From: Megascapheus bottae
Taxonomy: Eukaryota > Chordata > Mammalia > Rodentia > Geomyidae
Direction: 5' to 3'
Length of the DNA stretch: 64,000 bases
Assembly (NCBI GenBank): GCA_024803745.1
Contig: JANJXV010000159.1
Location: forward strand, 1,114,498 to 1,178,497
Shown: one piece after another, positions 52,701-64,000 of the stretch
How positions within the stretch are numbered: position 1 is the stretch's first letter
How the letters are laid out: the number at the start of each line of letters is the position of its first letter
Program-made: the position numbers and the translations under genes
Notes under the pieces: generated by a model
Told to the model about the DNA's origin: nothing
The model's database searches: none
Seen by the model: only the letters and a program-made list of their open reading frames with translations

Positions 52701-54800
52701 ATGGAGGTGTGTGAAGTCACAATAGAGGTGTGTGAATTAATCGAATGGAGGTGTGTGAAGTCACAGAATGGAGGTGTGTGAATTCAAAATTGAGGTGTGG
52801 GAAGTCATAGAATTTAGGTGTGTGAAGTCTCAAAATGGAGGAGTGTGAAGTCAGAATGGAGGTGTGCGAATTCTCAGAATTGAAGTGTTGGAAATCAGAA
52901 TGGAGGTGTGTGAAGTCATTGACTGGAGGGCTGTGAAGTCACAGAATGGAGGTGTGTGAAGTCAGAATGGAGGTGTGTGAAGTACTGGAATGGAGGTGTG
53001 TGAAGTCATAGAATGGAGGTGTGTGAAGTCATAGAATGGAGGTGTGTGAAGTCATAGAATGCAGGTGTGTGAAGTCAGAGAATAGAAGGGTGTGAAGTCA
53101 TAGAATGGAGGTGTGATGTCATAGAATGGAGCTTTGTGAAGTCAAACAATGGAAGTTGTGTGAAGTCACACAAAGGAGGTGTGTGAAGTCATATAATGGA
53201 GGTGTGTGAAGTCATAGAATGGCGGTGTATGAAGTCATAGAAAGGATGTTTTAGAAGTCAGAATGCAGGTGTGTGAAGTCACAGAAAGGAGGTGTGTGAA
53301 GTCATAGAATGGAGGTGTGTGAAGTCAAGGAAAGGAGGTGTGTGATATCATAGTATGGAGGTGTGTGAAGTCATAGAATGGCGGTGTGTGAAGTCACAGA
53401 ACGGAGGTGTGTGAACTCATGGAATGGAGGTGTGTGAAGTCACAGAATGCAGGTGTGTGAAGTCATAGAATGGAGGTGTGTGAAGTCAGAATGGAGGTGT
53501 GTGAAGTCCTGGAATGGAGATGTGTGAAATCAGAATGGAGTTGTGTAAAGTCATTGAATGGAGGTGTGTGAAGTCATAGAATGGAGGTGTGTGAAGTCAT
53601 AGAATGGAAGTGTGTGACGTCATAGAATGGATGTTTGTGAAGTCACAGAATGGAGGTTTGTGAACCATAGAATGTAGGTGTGTGAAGTCACAGAATGGAG
53701 TTGTGTGAAGTCATACAATGGAGGTGTGGGAACTCATACAATGGAGCTGTGTGAAGTCATAGAATGGAGGTGTGTGAAGTCACAGAATGGAGGTGGGTGA
53801 AGTCATAGAGTGGAGGTGAGTGAAGTCACAGATTCGAAGTCTGTGAAGTCATAGAATGGAGGTGTGTGATGTCAGAATGGAGGTGTGCGAAGTCATAGAA
53901 TAGCGGTTTGTGAAGTCAGAATGGAGGTGTGTGAAGTCATAGAATGGAGGTGTGTGAACTCATAGGATTGAAGTGTGTGACGTCACAATGGAAGTGTGTG
54001 AAGTCACAGAATGGAGGTGTGTGAAGTCATAAAATGGAGGTGTGTGAAATCAGAATGGAAGTGTGTGAAATCACAGAATGGAGGTGTGTGAACTCAGAAT
54101 GGAGGAGTGTGAAGTCATAGATGGAGGTGTATGAAGACATAGTATGGAGGTGTGTGAAGTCCTAGAATGGAGTTTCGTGAAGTCACAGAATGGAGCTGTG
54201 TGAATTCAGAATGGAGGTGTGTGAAATCATAGAATGGGGGTATGTGAAGTCAGAATGGAGGTGTGTGAACTCATAGAATGGAGGTGTGTGACGTCACAAT
54301 GGAAGTGTGTGAAGTCATAGAATGGAGGTGTGTGAAGTAACAGAATGGAGGTATGTGAAGTCATAGAATGGAGGTGTGTGAAGTCACAGAATGGAGGTGC
54401 GCAAAGTTATAGAATGGAGGTGTGTGAAGTTATAGAATGGATGTTTGTGAAGTAAGAATGAAGGTGTGTGAAGTCTTAAAATGGAGGTGTGTGACGGCAA
54501 AGAATGGAGGTATGTGAATTCAGAGAATGGAGCTGTGTGAAGTCAGAATGGAGGTGTATGAAGTCACAGAATGGAGGTGTGTCAACTAGAATGGATTTGT
54601 GTGACGTCACAGAATGGAGGTGTGTGAACTCATAGAATGGAGGTGTGTGAAGTCATAGAATGGAGTTGTTTGAAGTCAGAATGGAGATGTGTGAAGTCAC
54701 AGAATTGAGGTGTGTGAACACAGAATGGAGGTGTGTGAAGTCACAGAATGGAGGTGTGTGAAGTCATAGAATGGAGGTGTGTGAAGTCATAGAATGGATG
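46750..54800 (+). repeat. Mosaic of partial HOR copies
   Basis: Three pieces can be recognised. About 47.6-49.93 kb follows 23.43-25.8 kb at a shift of 24,171 bp (23,499 to 47,670; 24,591 to 48,762). At about 49,950 the sequence jumps into a stretch that follows 46.33-47.5 kb at a shift of 3,627 bp, up to about 51.2 kb. The part from about 51.3 to 54.8 kb resembles the 17.2-19.2 kb type (GTGTTAAACC monomer at 52,077, GAACCATAGAATGTAGG near 53,662, GTCAACTAGAATGG near 54,580) with more private changes. No non-repeat DNA marks any of the joins. Confidence 0.7.
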
Positions 54801-57800
54801 TTTGTGAAGTAAGAATGAACGTGTGTGAATCACAGAATATAGGTGTGTGAAGTCATAGAATGTAGGTGTGTGAAGTCATAGAATGGAGGTGTGTGTAATG
54901 TCACAGAATGGAGGTTTGTGAACCATAGAATGTAGGTGTTTGAAGTCACAGAATGGAGTTGTGTGAAGTCATACAATGGAGGTGTGTGAACTCATACAAT
55001 GGAGCTGTGTGAAGTCATAGAGTGGAGGTGAGTGAAGTCAGAGATTCGAAGTCTGTGAAGTCATTGAATGGAGGTGTGTGATGTCAGAATGGAGGTGTGC
55101 GAAGTCATAGAATAGAGGTTTGTGAAGTCAGAATGGAGGTGTGTGAAGTCATAGAATGGAGGTGTGTGAACTCATAGGATTGAGGTGTGTGACGTCACAA
55201 TGGAAGTGTGTGAAGTCACAGAATGGAGGTGTGTGAAGTCATAAAATGGAAGTGTGTGAACTCACAGAATGGAGGTGTGTGAACTCAGAATGGAGGTGTG
55301 TGAAGTCATAGATGGAGGTGTATGAAGACATAGTATGGAGGTGTTTGAAATCATAGAATGGAGGTGTGTGAAGTCAGAATGGAGGTGCGTGAACGCATAG
55401 AATGGAGGTGTGTGACGTCACAATGGAAGTGTGTGAAGTCATAGAATGGAGGTGTGTGAAGTCACAGAATGGAGGTGTGTGAAGTCATAGAATGGAGGTG
55501 TGTGAAGTCACAGAATGGAGGTGCGTAAAGTTATAGAATAGAGGTTTGTGAAGTTATAGAATGGATGATTGTGAAGTAAGAATGAAGGTGTGTGAAGTCA
55601 TAAAATGGTGGTGTGTGACGGCAAAGAATGGAGGTATGTGAATTCAGAGAATGGAGCTGTGTGAAGTCACAATGGAGGTGTGTGAGGTCACAGAATGGAG
55701 GTGTGTCAACTCAGAATGGAGGTGTGTGAAGTCACAGAATGGAGGTGTGTGAACTCATAGAATGGAGGTGTGTGAAGTCATAGAATGGAGGTGTGTGAAG
55801 TCAGAATGGAGGTGTGTGAAGTCACAGAATGGAGGTGTGTCAACTCAGAATGGAGGTGTGTGAAGTCACAGAATGGAGGTGTGTGAACTCATAGAATGGA
55901 GGTGTGTGAAGTCACAGAATGGAGGTGTGTGAAGTCATAGAATGGAGGTGTGTGAAGTCATACAATGGATGTTTGTGAAGTAAGAATGAACGTGTGTGAA
56001 TCACAGAATGGAGGTGTGTGGAGTCGGAGGTGGTGTGTGACGTCATAGAATGGAGGTGTGTGAAGTCTGAATGGAGGTGTGTGAAGTCAGAATGGAGGTG
56101 GGAAGTCATAGAATGGAGGTGGGTGAAGTCATAGAATGCAGGTGTGTGAAGTCACAGAAGGGAGGTGTGTGAAGTCATAAAATGGAGGTGTGTGAACTCA
56201 TAGAATGGAGGTGTGAAGTCATAGATTGGAGGTGTGTGAAGTCACAGAATGGAGGTGTGTGAAGTGATAGAATGGAGGTGTGTGAACTCATAAATGGAGG
56301 TATGTGAATTCACAATGGAGCTGTTTGAAGCCATAGAAGGAAGGTGTTTGAAGTAAAAAATGGAGGTTTGTGAAGTCACAGAATGAGGTGTGTGATGTCA
56401 TAGAATGGAGGTGTGTGAAGTCATACAATGGAGGTGTGTGAAGACACAGAATGGAGGTGTGTGAAGTCATAGAATGGTGGTGTGTGAAGTCATAGAATGG
56501 AGGTGTGTGAAGTCACACAATCGAGGTCTGTGAAGCCATAGAATAGAGGTGTGTGAAATCATAGAATGGAGATGTGTGAATTCACAATGGAGGTGTGAGA
56601 AGTCAAAGAATGGAGGTGTCTGAAGTCACAGAATGGAAGAGTGTGAGGTCAGAATGGAGGTGTGCGAAGTCATAGAATTGGAGTGTTTGAAGTCAGAAGG
56701 AAGGTGTGTGAAGTCTCAGAATGGAGGTGTGTGAAGTCCGAATTGCGGTGTGTGAAATCATAGAAGGGCGGTGTGTGAAATAACAGTGGAGGTGAACGAA
56801 GTCATAGAATGGAGGTGTGTGAAGTCACAGAATGGAGGTGTGTGAAGTCAGAATGGAGGTGTCTGAAGTCACAGAATGGAGGTGTGTGAACTCAGAGTAC
56901 AGGTGTGTGAAGACACAGAATGGAGGTGTGTGAAGTCATAGAATGGAGGTTTGTGAAGTCATAGAATGGAGGTGTGTGAAGTCATAGAATGGAGGTTTGT
57001 GAAGTAAGAATGAACGTGTGTGAATCACAGAATGGAGGTGTGTGAAGTCAAAGAATGGAGGTGTGTGAAGCCATAGAATGGAGGTTTGTGAAGTCAGAGC
57101 AGGTGTGTGAAGCCATAGAATGGAGGTGTGTGAAGTCATAGAATGGATGTTTCTGAAGTAAGAATGAACGTGTGTGAATCACAGAATAGAGGTGTCTGAA
57201 GTCATAGAATGGAGGTGTGTGAAGTCATAGAATGGAGGTGTGTGAAGTCACAGAATGGAGGTTTGTGAACCATAGAATGTAGGTGTGTGAAGTCACAGAA
57301 TGGAGTTGTGTGAAGTCATACAATGGAGGTGTGTGAACTCATACAATGGAGCTGTGTGAAGTCATAGAGTGGAGGTGAGTGAAGTCAGAGATTCGGAGTC
57401 TGTGAAGTCATAGAATGGAGGTGTGTGATGTCAGAATGGAGGTGTGCGAAGTCATAGAATAGAGGTTTGTGAAGTCAGAATGGAGGTGTGTGAAGTCATA
57501 GAATGGAGGTGTGTGAACTCATAGGATTGAGGTGTGTGACGTCACAATGGAAGTGTGTGAAGTCACAGAATGGAGGTGTGTGAAGTCATAAAATGGAGGT
57601 GTGTGAAGTCAGAATGGAAGTGTGTGAAGTCACAGAATGGAGGTGTGTGAACTCAGAATGGAGGTGTGTGAAGTCATAGATGGAGGTGCATGAAGACAAA
57701 GTATGGAGGTGTGTGAAATCATAGAATGGGGGTGTGTGAAGTCAGAATGGAGGTGTGTGAACGCATAGAATGGAGGTGTGTGACGTCACAATGGAAGTGT

Positions 57801-60540
57801 GTGAAGTCATAGAATGGAGGTGTGTGAAGTCACAGAATGGAGGTATGTGAAGTCAAACAATGGAGGTGTGTGAAGTCACAGAAAATAGGTGTGTGATGTC
57901 ATAGAATGGAGGTGTGTGAAGTAATACAATGGAGGTGTGTGAAGTCACAGAATGGAGGAGTGTGAAGTCAAGGAATGCAGGTGTGTGAAGGTACAGAATG
58001 GAGGTGTGTGAAGTCATAACATTGAGGTGTGTGAACTCATAGAATGGAGTTGTGTGAAGTCATAGAATGGAGGTGTGTGAACTCATAGAATGGAGTTGTG
58101 TGAAGTCACAATGGAGGTGTGTGAAGTCATAGAATGGAGGTGTGTGAAGTCACACAATCGAGGTCTGTGAAGCCATAGAATAGAGGTGTGTGAAATCATA
58201 GAATGGAGATGTGTGAATTCACAATGGAGGTGTGAGAATTCATAGAATGGAGGTGTCTGAAGTCACAGAATGGAAGAGTGTGAGGTCAGAATGGAGGTGT
58301 GCGAAGTCATAGAATGGGAGTGTTTGAAGTCAGAAGGAGGGTGTGTGAAGTCACAGAATGGAGGTGTGTGAAGTCCGAATTGCGGTGTGTGAAATCATAG
58401 AAGGGCGGTGTGTGAAGTCACAGTGGAGGTGAACGAAGTCATAGAATGGAGGTGTGTGAAGTCACAGAATTGAGGTGTGTGAAGTCAGAATGGAGGTGTC
58501 TGAAGTCACAGAATGGAGGTGTGTGAACTCAGAGTACAGGTGTGTGAAGATACAGAATGGAGGTGTGTGAAGTCATAGAATGGAGGTATGTGAAGTCATA
58601 GAATGGAGGTGTGTGAAGTCATAGAATGGATGTTTGTGAAGTAAGAATGAACGTGTGTGAATCACAGAATGGAGGTGTGTGAAGTCAAAGAATGGAGGTG
58701 TGTGAAGTCAGAGCAGGTGTGTGAAGCCATAGAATGGAGGTGTGTGAAGTCAGAGGAGGTGTGTGAAGGCATAGAATGGAGGTGTGTGAAGTCATAGAAT
58801 GGATGTTTGTGAAGTAAGAATGAACGTGTGTGAATCACAGAATAGAGGTGTGTGAAGTCCTAGAATGGAGGTGTGTGAAGTCATAGAATGGAGGTGTGTG
58901 AAGTCATAGAATAGAGGTGTGTGAACTCATAGGATTGAGGTGTGTGACATCACAATGGAAGTGTGTGAAGTCACAGAATGGAGGTGTGTGAAGTCATAAA
59001 ATGGAGGTGTGTGAAGTCAGAATGGAAGTGTGTGAAGTCACAGAATGGAGGTGTGTGAACTCAGAATGGAGGTGTGTGAAGTCATAGATGGAGGTGTATG
59101 AAGACATAGTATGGAGGTGTGTGAAATCATAGAATGGGGGTGTGTGAAGTCAGAATGGAGGTGTGTGAACACATAGAATGGAGGTGTGTGACGTCACAAT
59201 GGAAGTGTGTGAAGTCATAGAATGGAGGTGTGTGAAGTCACAGAATGGAGGTATGTGAAGTCATAGAATGGAGGTGTGTGAAGTCACAGTATAGAGGTGC
59301 GTAAAGTTATAGAATGGAGGTTTGTGAAGTTATAGAATGGATGTTTGTGAAGTAAGAATGAAGGTGTGTGAAGTCATAAAATGGAGGTGTGTGACGGCAA
59401 AGAATGGAGATATGTGAATTCAGAGAATGGAGCTGTGTGAAGTCAGAACGGAGGTGTATGAAGTCACAGAATGGAGGTGTGTCAACTCAGAATGGAGGTG
59501 TGTGAAGTCACAGAATGGAGGTGTGTGAACTCATAGAATGGAGGTGTGTGAAGTCATAGAATGGAGGTGTGTGAAGTCAGAATGGAGATGTGTGAAGTCA
59601 CAGAATTGAGGTGTGTGTACACAGAATGGAGGTGTGTGAAGTCACAGAATGGAGGTGTGTGAAGTCATAGAATGGAGGTGTATGAAGTCATAGAATGGAT
59701 GATTGTGAAGTAAGAATGAACGTGTGTGAATCACAGAATGGAGGTGTGTGGAGTCAGAGGTGGTGTGTGAAGTCATAGAATGGAGTTGTGTGAAGTCAGA
59801 ATGGAGGTGTGTGAAGTCAGAATGGAGGTGTGAAGTCATAGAATGGAGGTGGGTGAAGTCATAGAATGCAGGTGTGTGAAGTCACAGAAGGGAGGTGTGT
59901 GAAGTCATAAAATGGAGGTTTGTGAACTCATAGAATGGAGGTGTGAAGTCAAAGATTGGAGGTTTGTGAAGTCACAGAATGGAGGTGTGTGAAGTGATAG
60001 AATGGAGGTGTGTGAACTCATAGAATGGAGGTGTGTGAATTCAAATGGAGCTGTTTGAAGCCATAGAATGGAGGTGTTTGAAGTAAAAAATGGAGGTTTG
60101 TGAAGTCACAGAAAGGAGGTGTGTGATGTCATACAATGGAGGTGTGTGAAGTCATACAATGGAGGTGTGTGAAGACACAGAATGGAGGTGTGTGAAGTCA
60201 TAGAATGGTGGTGTGTGAAGTCATAGAATCGAGGTTTGTGAAGTCACAGAATGGAGGTGTGTGAAGTCATGGAATGGAGCTTTGTGAAGTCAAACAATGA
60301 AAGGGTGTGAAGTCACAGAAAAGAAGTGTGTGAAGTCATAGAATGGAGGTGTGTGAAGTCATAGAATGTAGGTGTGTGAAGTCAGAGAATAGAAGGGTGT
60401 GAAGTCATGGAATGGAGGTGTGTGAGGTCATAGAATAGAGGTGTGTGAAATCAAGCAATGGAGGTGTGTGAAGTCAAGGAAAGGAGGTGTGTGATGTCAT
60501 AGTATGGAGGTGTGTGAAGTCATAGAATGGCGGTGTGTGA
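54800..60540 (+). repeat. HOR family A, second occurrence
   Basis: The variant order repeats that of 5.15-10.6 kb: CACAATCGAGG at 56,520 and 58,157, GAATGAACG doublets at 57,008/57,162 and 58,645/58,818, and the run ending with AAAAGAAGTGTGTG near 60,320 that matches 10,447. The shift varies from 49,873 to 50,121 bp because of monomer-sized indels. The stretch 57,100-58,650 is also a near match of 61,350-62,880 at a shift of 4,236 bp. Confidence 0.8.
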
Positions 60541-60880
60541 AGTCACAGAAGGGAGGTGTGTGAAGTCATAAAATGGAGGTGTGTGAACTCATAGAATGGA
60601 GGTGTGAAGTCATAGATTGGAGGTGTGTGAAGTCACAGAATGGAGGTGTGTGAAGTGATAGAATGGAGGTGTGTGAACTCATAAATGGAGGTGTGTGAAT
60701 TCACAATGGAGCTGTTTGAAGCCATAGAAGGAAGGTGTTTGAAGTAAAAAATGGAGGTTTGTGAAGTCACAGAATGAGGTGTGTGATGTCATAGAATGGA
60801 GGTGTGTGAAGTCATACAATGGAGGTGTGTGAAGACACAGAATGGAGGTGTGTGAAGTCATAGAATGGTGGTGTGTGAAG
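60540..60880 (+). repeat. Join where family A restarts (equivalent of 56.15 kb)
   Basis: At about 60,540 the sequence leaves the path seen near 10,665, and from GTCACAGAAGGGAGG it follows 56,15x onward at a shift of 4,391 bp (56,288 to 60,679). The private variants GCCATAGAAGGAAGG and CACAGAATGAGG are shared with 56,330-56,390. This is consistent with a duplication of about 4.4 kb whose copies then diverged by indels. Confidence 0.72.
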
Positions 60881-63800
60881 TCATAGAATGGAGGTGTGTG
60901 AAGTCACACAATCGAGGTCTGTGAAGCCATAGAATAGAGGTGTGTGAAATCATAGAATGGAGATGTGTGAATTCACAATGGAGGTGTGAGAATTCATAGA
61001 ATGGAGGTGTCTGAAGTCACAGAATGGAAGAGTGTGAGGTCAGAATGGAGGTGTGCGAAGTCATAGAATGGGAGTGTTTGAAGTCAGAAGGAAGGTGTGT
61101 GAAGTCTCAGAATGGAGGTGTGTGAAGTCCGAATTGCGGTGTGTGAAATCATAGAAGGGCGGTGTGTGAAATCACAGTGGAGGTGAACGAAGTCATAGAA
61201 TGAGGTGTGTGAAGTCACAGAATGGAGGTGTGTGAAGTCAGAATGGAGGTGTCTGAAGTCACAGAATGGAGGTGTGTGAACTCAGAGTACAGGTGTGTGA
61301 AGATACAGAATTGAGGTGTGTGAAGTCATAGAATGGAGGTGTGTGAAGCCATAGAATGGAGGTGTGTGAAGTCATAGAATGGATGTTTGTGAAGTAAGAA
61401 TGAACGTGTGTGAATCACAGAATAGAGGTGTGTGAAGTCATAGAATGGATGTGTGTGAAGTCATAGAATGGAGGTGTGTGAAGTCACAGAATGGAGGTTT
61501 GTGAACCATAGAATGTAGGTGTGTGAAGTCACAGAATGGAGTTGTGTGAAGTCATACAATGGAGGTGTGTGAACTCATACAATGGAGCTGTGTGAAGTCA
61601 TAGAGTGGAGGTGAGTGAAGTCAGAGATTCGAAGTCTGTGAAGTCATAGAATGGAGGTGTGTGATGTCAGAATGGAGGTGTGCGAAGTCATAGAATAGAG
61701 GTTTGTGAAGTCAGAATGGAGGTGTGTGAAGTCATAGAATGGAGGTGTGTGAACTCATAGGATTGAGGTGTGTGACGTCACAATGGAAGTGTGTGAAGTC
61801 ACAGAATGGAGGTGTGTGAAGTCATAAAATGGAGGTGTGTGAAGTCAGAATGGAAGTGTGTGAAGTCACAGAATGGAGGTGTGTGAACTCAGAATGGAGG
61901 TGTGTGAAGTCATAGACGGAGGTGCATGAAGACAAAGTATGGAGGTGTGTGAAATCATAGAATGGGGGTGTGTGAAGTCAGAATGGAGGTGTGTGAACGC
62001 ATAGAATGGAGGTGTGTGACGTCACAATGGAAGTGTGTGAAGTCATAGAATGGAGGTGTGTGAAGTCACAGAATGGAGGTATGTGAAGTCAAACAATGGA
62101 GGTGTGTGAAGTCACAGAAAATAGGTGTGTGATGTCATAGAATGGAGGTGTGTGAAGTAATACAATGGAGGTGTGTGAAGTCACAGAATGGAGGAGTGTG
62201 AAGTCAAGGAATGCAGGTGTGTGAAGGTACAGAATGGAGGTGTGTGAAGTCATAACATTGAGGTGTGTGAACTCATAGAATGGAGTTGTGTGAAGTCATA
62301 GAATGGAGGTGTGTGAACTCATAGAATGGAGTTGTGTGAAGTCACAATGGAGGTGTGTGAAGTCATAGAATGGAGGTGTGTGAAGTCACACAATCGAGGT
62401 CTGTGAAGCCATAGAATAGAGGTGTGTGAAATCATAGAATGGAGATGTGTGAATTCACAATGGAGGTGTGAGAATTCATAGAATGGAGGTGTCTGAAGTC
62501 ACAGAATGGAAGAGTGTGAGGTCAGAATGGAGGTGTGCGAAGTCATAGAATGGGAGTGTTTGAAGTCAGAAGGAAGGTGTGTGAAGTCTCAGAATGGAGG
62601 TGTGTGAAGTCCGAATTGCGGTGTGTGAAATCATAGAAGGGCGGTGTGTGAAATCACAGTGGAGGTGAACGAAGTCATAGAATGAGGTGTGTGAAGTCAC
62701 AGAATGGAGGTGTGTGAAGTCAGAATGGAGGTGTCTGAAGTCACAGAATGGAGGTGTGTGAACTCAGAGTACAGGTGTGTGAAGATACAGAATTGAGGTG
62801 TGTGAAGTCATAGAATGGAGGTGTGTGAAGCCATAGAATGGAGGTGTGTGAAGTCATAGAATGGATGTTTGTGAAGTAAGAATGAACGTGTGTGAATCAC
62901 AGAATAGAGGTGTGTGAAGTCATAGAATGGATGTGTGTGAAGTCATAGAATGGAGGTGTGTGAAGTCACAGAATGGAGGTTTGTGAACCATAGAATGTAG
63001 GTGTGTGAAGTCACAGAATGGAGTTGTGTGAAGTCATACAATGGAGGTGTGTGAACTCATACAATGGAGCTGTGTGAAGTCATAGAGTGGAGGTGAGTGA
63101 AGTCAGAGATTCGAAGTCTGTGAAGTCATAGAATGGAGTTGTGTGATGTCAGAATGGAGGTGTGCGAAGTCATAGAATAGAGGTTTGTGAAGTCAGAATG
63201 GAGGTGTGTGAAGTCATAGAATGGAGGTGTGTGAACTCATAGGATTGAGGTGTGTGACGTCACAATGGAAGTGTGTGAAGTCACAGAATGGAGGTGTGTG
63301 AAGTCATAAAATGGAGGTGTGTGAAGTCAGAATGGAAGTGTGTGAAGTCACAGAATGGAGGTGTGTGAACTCAGAATGGAGGTGTGTGAAGTCATAGATG
63401 GAGGTGCATGAAGACAAAGTATGGAGGTGTGTGAAATCATAGAATGGGGGTGTGTGAAGTCAGAATGGAGGTGTGTGAACGCATAGAATGGAGGTGTGTG
63501 ACGTCACAATGGAAGTGTGTGAAGTCATAGAATGGAGGTGTGTGAAGTCACAGAATGGAGGTATGTGAAGTCAAACAATGGAGGTGTGTGAAGTCACAGA
63601 AAATAGGTGTGTGATGTCATAGAATGGAGGTGTGTGAAGTAATACAATGGAGGTGTGTGAAGTCACAGAATGGAGGAGTGTGAAGTCAAGGAATGCAGGT
63701 GTGTGAAGGTACAGAATGGAGGTGTGTGAAGTCATAACATTGAGGTGTGTGAACTCATAGAATGGAGTTGTGTGAAGTCATAGAATGGAGGTGTGTGAAC

Positions 63801-64000
63801 TCATAGAATGGAGTTGTGTGAAGTCACAATGGAGGTGTGTGAAGTCATAGAATGGAGGTGTGTGAAGTCACACAATCGAGGTCTGTGAAGCCATAGAATA
63901 GAGGTGTGTGAAATCATAGAATGGAGATGTGTGAATTCACAATGGAGGTGTGAGAATTCATAGAATGGAGGTGTCTGAAGTCACAGAATGGAAGAGTGTG
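60880..64000 (+). repeat. 1,482-bp HOR, two full copies and the start of a third
   Basis: Copies begin at about 60,88x, 62,36x and 63,84x; the third is cut by the window end. Landmarks shift by exactly 1,482 bp: ATCGAG at 60,911, 62,393 and 63,875; GATACAGAATTGAGG just after 61,301 and 62,783; GAATGAACG at 61,398 and 62,880. A few substitutions separate the copies (61,917 C against 63,399 T; GGAGGTG near 61,658 against GGAGTTG near 63,137), so they look recently amplified. A single older unit of the same type lies at about 57.16-58.65 kb. The periodic HOR array probably continues beyond 64,000. Confidence 0.88.

Larger units (their letters stand above)
1..64000 (+). repeat. 23-bp-monomer satellite array filling the whole window
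   Basis: The window is head-to-tail copies of a 23-bp unit starting GGAGGTGTGTGAAGTCA and ending TAGAAT or CAGAAT. Common variants are a 21-bp form ending GTCAGAAT or GTCACAAT, a 21-bp form with one GT pair lost (GGAGGTGTGAAG), and a 19-bp form where GTCAGA runs straight into the next GGAGG. Substitutions recur in blocks (GGAGCTTTGTG, GTGCGAAATC, GTAAGAATGAACG), which is what makes higher-order repeats traceable. No monomer in reverse orientation and no non-repeat stretch longer than one monomer was seen. At 23 bp per unit the window holds roughly 2,800 monomers. The array touches both window ends. It could be called satellite or giant minisatellite; chromosomal location and transcription cannot be seen from sequence. 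No gene is present anywhere in it. Confidence 0.98.

Noticed and set aside
1..64000. CRISPR array
   Set aside because: The repeats are directly contiguous with no unique spacers, and no cas-like gene is present.
1..64000. Centromeric satellite with CENP-B box
   Set aside because: I saw no match to the box pattern; TTCGAAGTCTG and TTCGAAGCCTG monomers share only the TTCG start. Monomer length is also far from the 150-180 bp typical of many centromeric satellites, though location cannot be excluded.
1..64000. Telomeric repeat or G-quadruplex array
   Set aside because: No TTAGGG-like units; G runs are mostly pairs, with GGGG/GGGGG only in scattered variants, so stable four-stranded structure is not supported by sequence alone.
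1..64000. Vertebrate-type CpG depletion as evidence for the host
   Set aside because: The consensus has a single C, which is followed by A, so lack of CpG is expected and does not inform on methylation or taxonomy.

Overview
The whole window is one uninterrupted tandem satellite array. I see no gene, RNA gene, mobile element, CRISPR array or unique single-copy sequence from base 1 to base 64,000. The basic monomer is 23 bp: it starts GGAGGTGTGTGAAGTCA (17 bases) and ends YAGAAT (6 bases, Y is T or C). The main length variants are 21 bp (the YA or one GT pair is missing) and 19 bp. Every monomer I read is in the same orientation. By composition the consensus has 9 G, 7 A, 6 T and 1 C, so the + strand is strongly G-rich and C-poor along its whole length. 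The array runs off both ends, so its true length is unknown.

An array of this size and kind, built of higher-order repeats (HORs), points to a eukaryotic chromosome (satellite or giant minisatellite, possibly pericentromeric or subtelomeric) in a long-read assembly. I cannot name the organism: nothing coding or otherwise diagnostic is present, and I do not recognise the monomer as a named satellite.

Layout. 1-5.15 kb: the more divergent part, with loose HOR spacings of about 1.32 and 1.49 kb. 5.15-10.6 kb: HOR family A, with a 1,587-bp tandem pair. 10.6-16.24 kb: two copies of a 2.8-2.9 kb HOR (family B). 16.24-25.07 kb: a segment of about 8.8 kb that contains a 1,438-bp tandem pair. 24.57-28.99 kb: a 2,209-bp tandem pair. 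27.87-29.64 kb: a copy of 10.66-12.48 kb. 29.66-42.52 kb: a second copy of the 16.24-25.07 kb segment, enlarged by a 4,160-bp tandem duplication (30,661-34,820 and 34,821-38,980) whose copies are identical wherever I compared them. 42.5-54.8 kb: a mosaic of further copies. 54.8-60.5 kb: family A again, about 50 kb from its first occurrence. 60.9-64.0 kb: a 1,482-bp HOR in at least 2.1 copies that continues past the window.

Nothing here works together as a pathway. What can be read is history: nested unequal exchanges on several scales (2-bp steps, whole monomers, blocks of 3-6 monomers, and HORs of 1.4 to about 9 kb), some of which can be placed in order. Embedded motifs such as the CRE palindrome TGACGTCA recur by amplification; their function is unknown. 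The short open reading frames are arithmetic consequences of the monomer lengths, and I do not annotate them as genes. Alignments were made by eye on landmark variants, so block edges are good to roughly 10-30 bp and identities are sampled, not computed.
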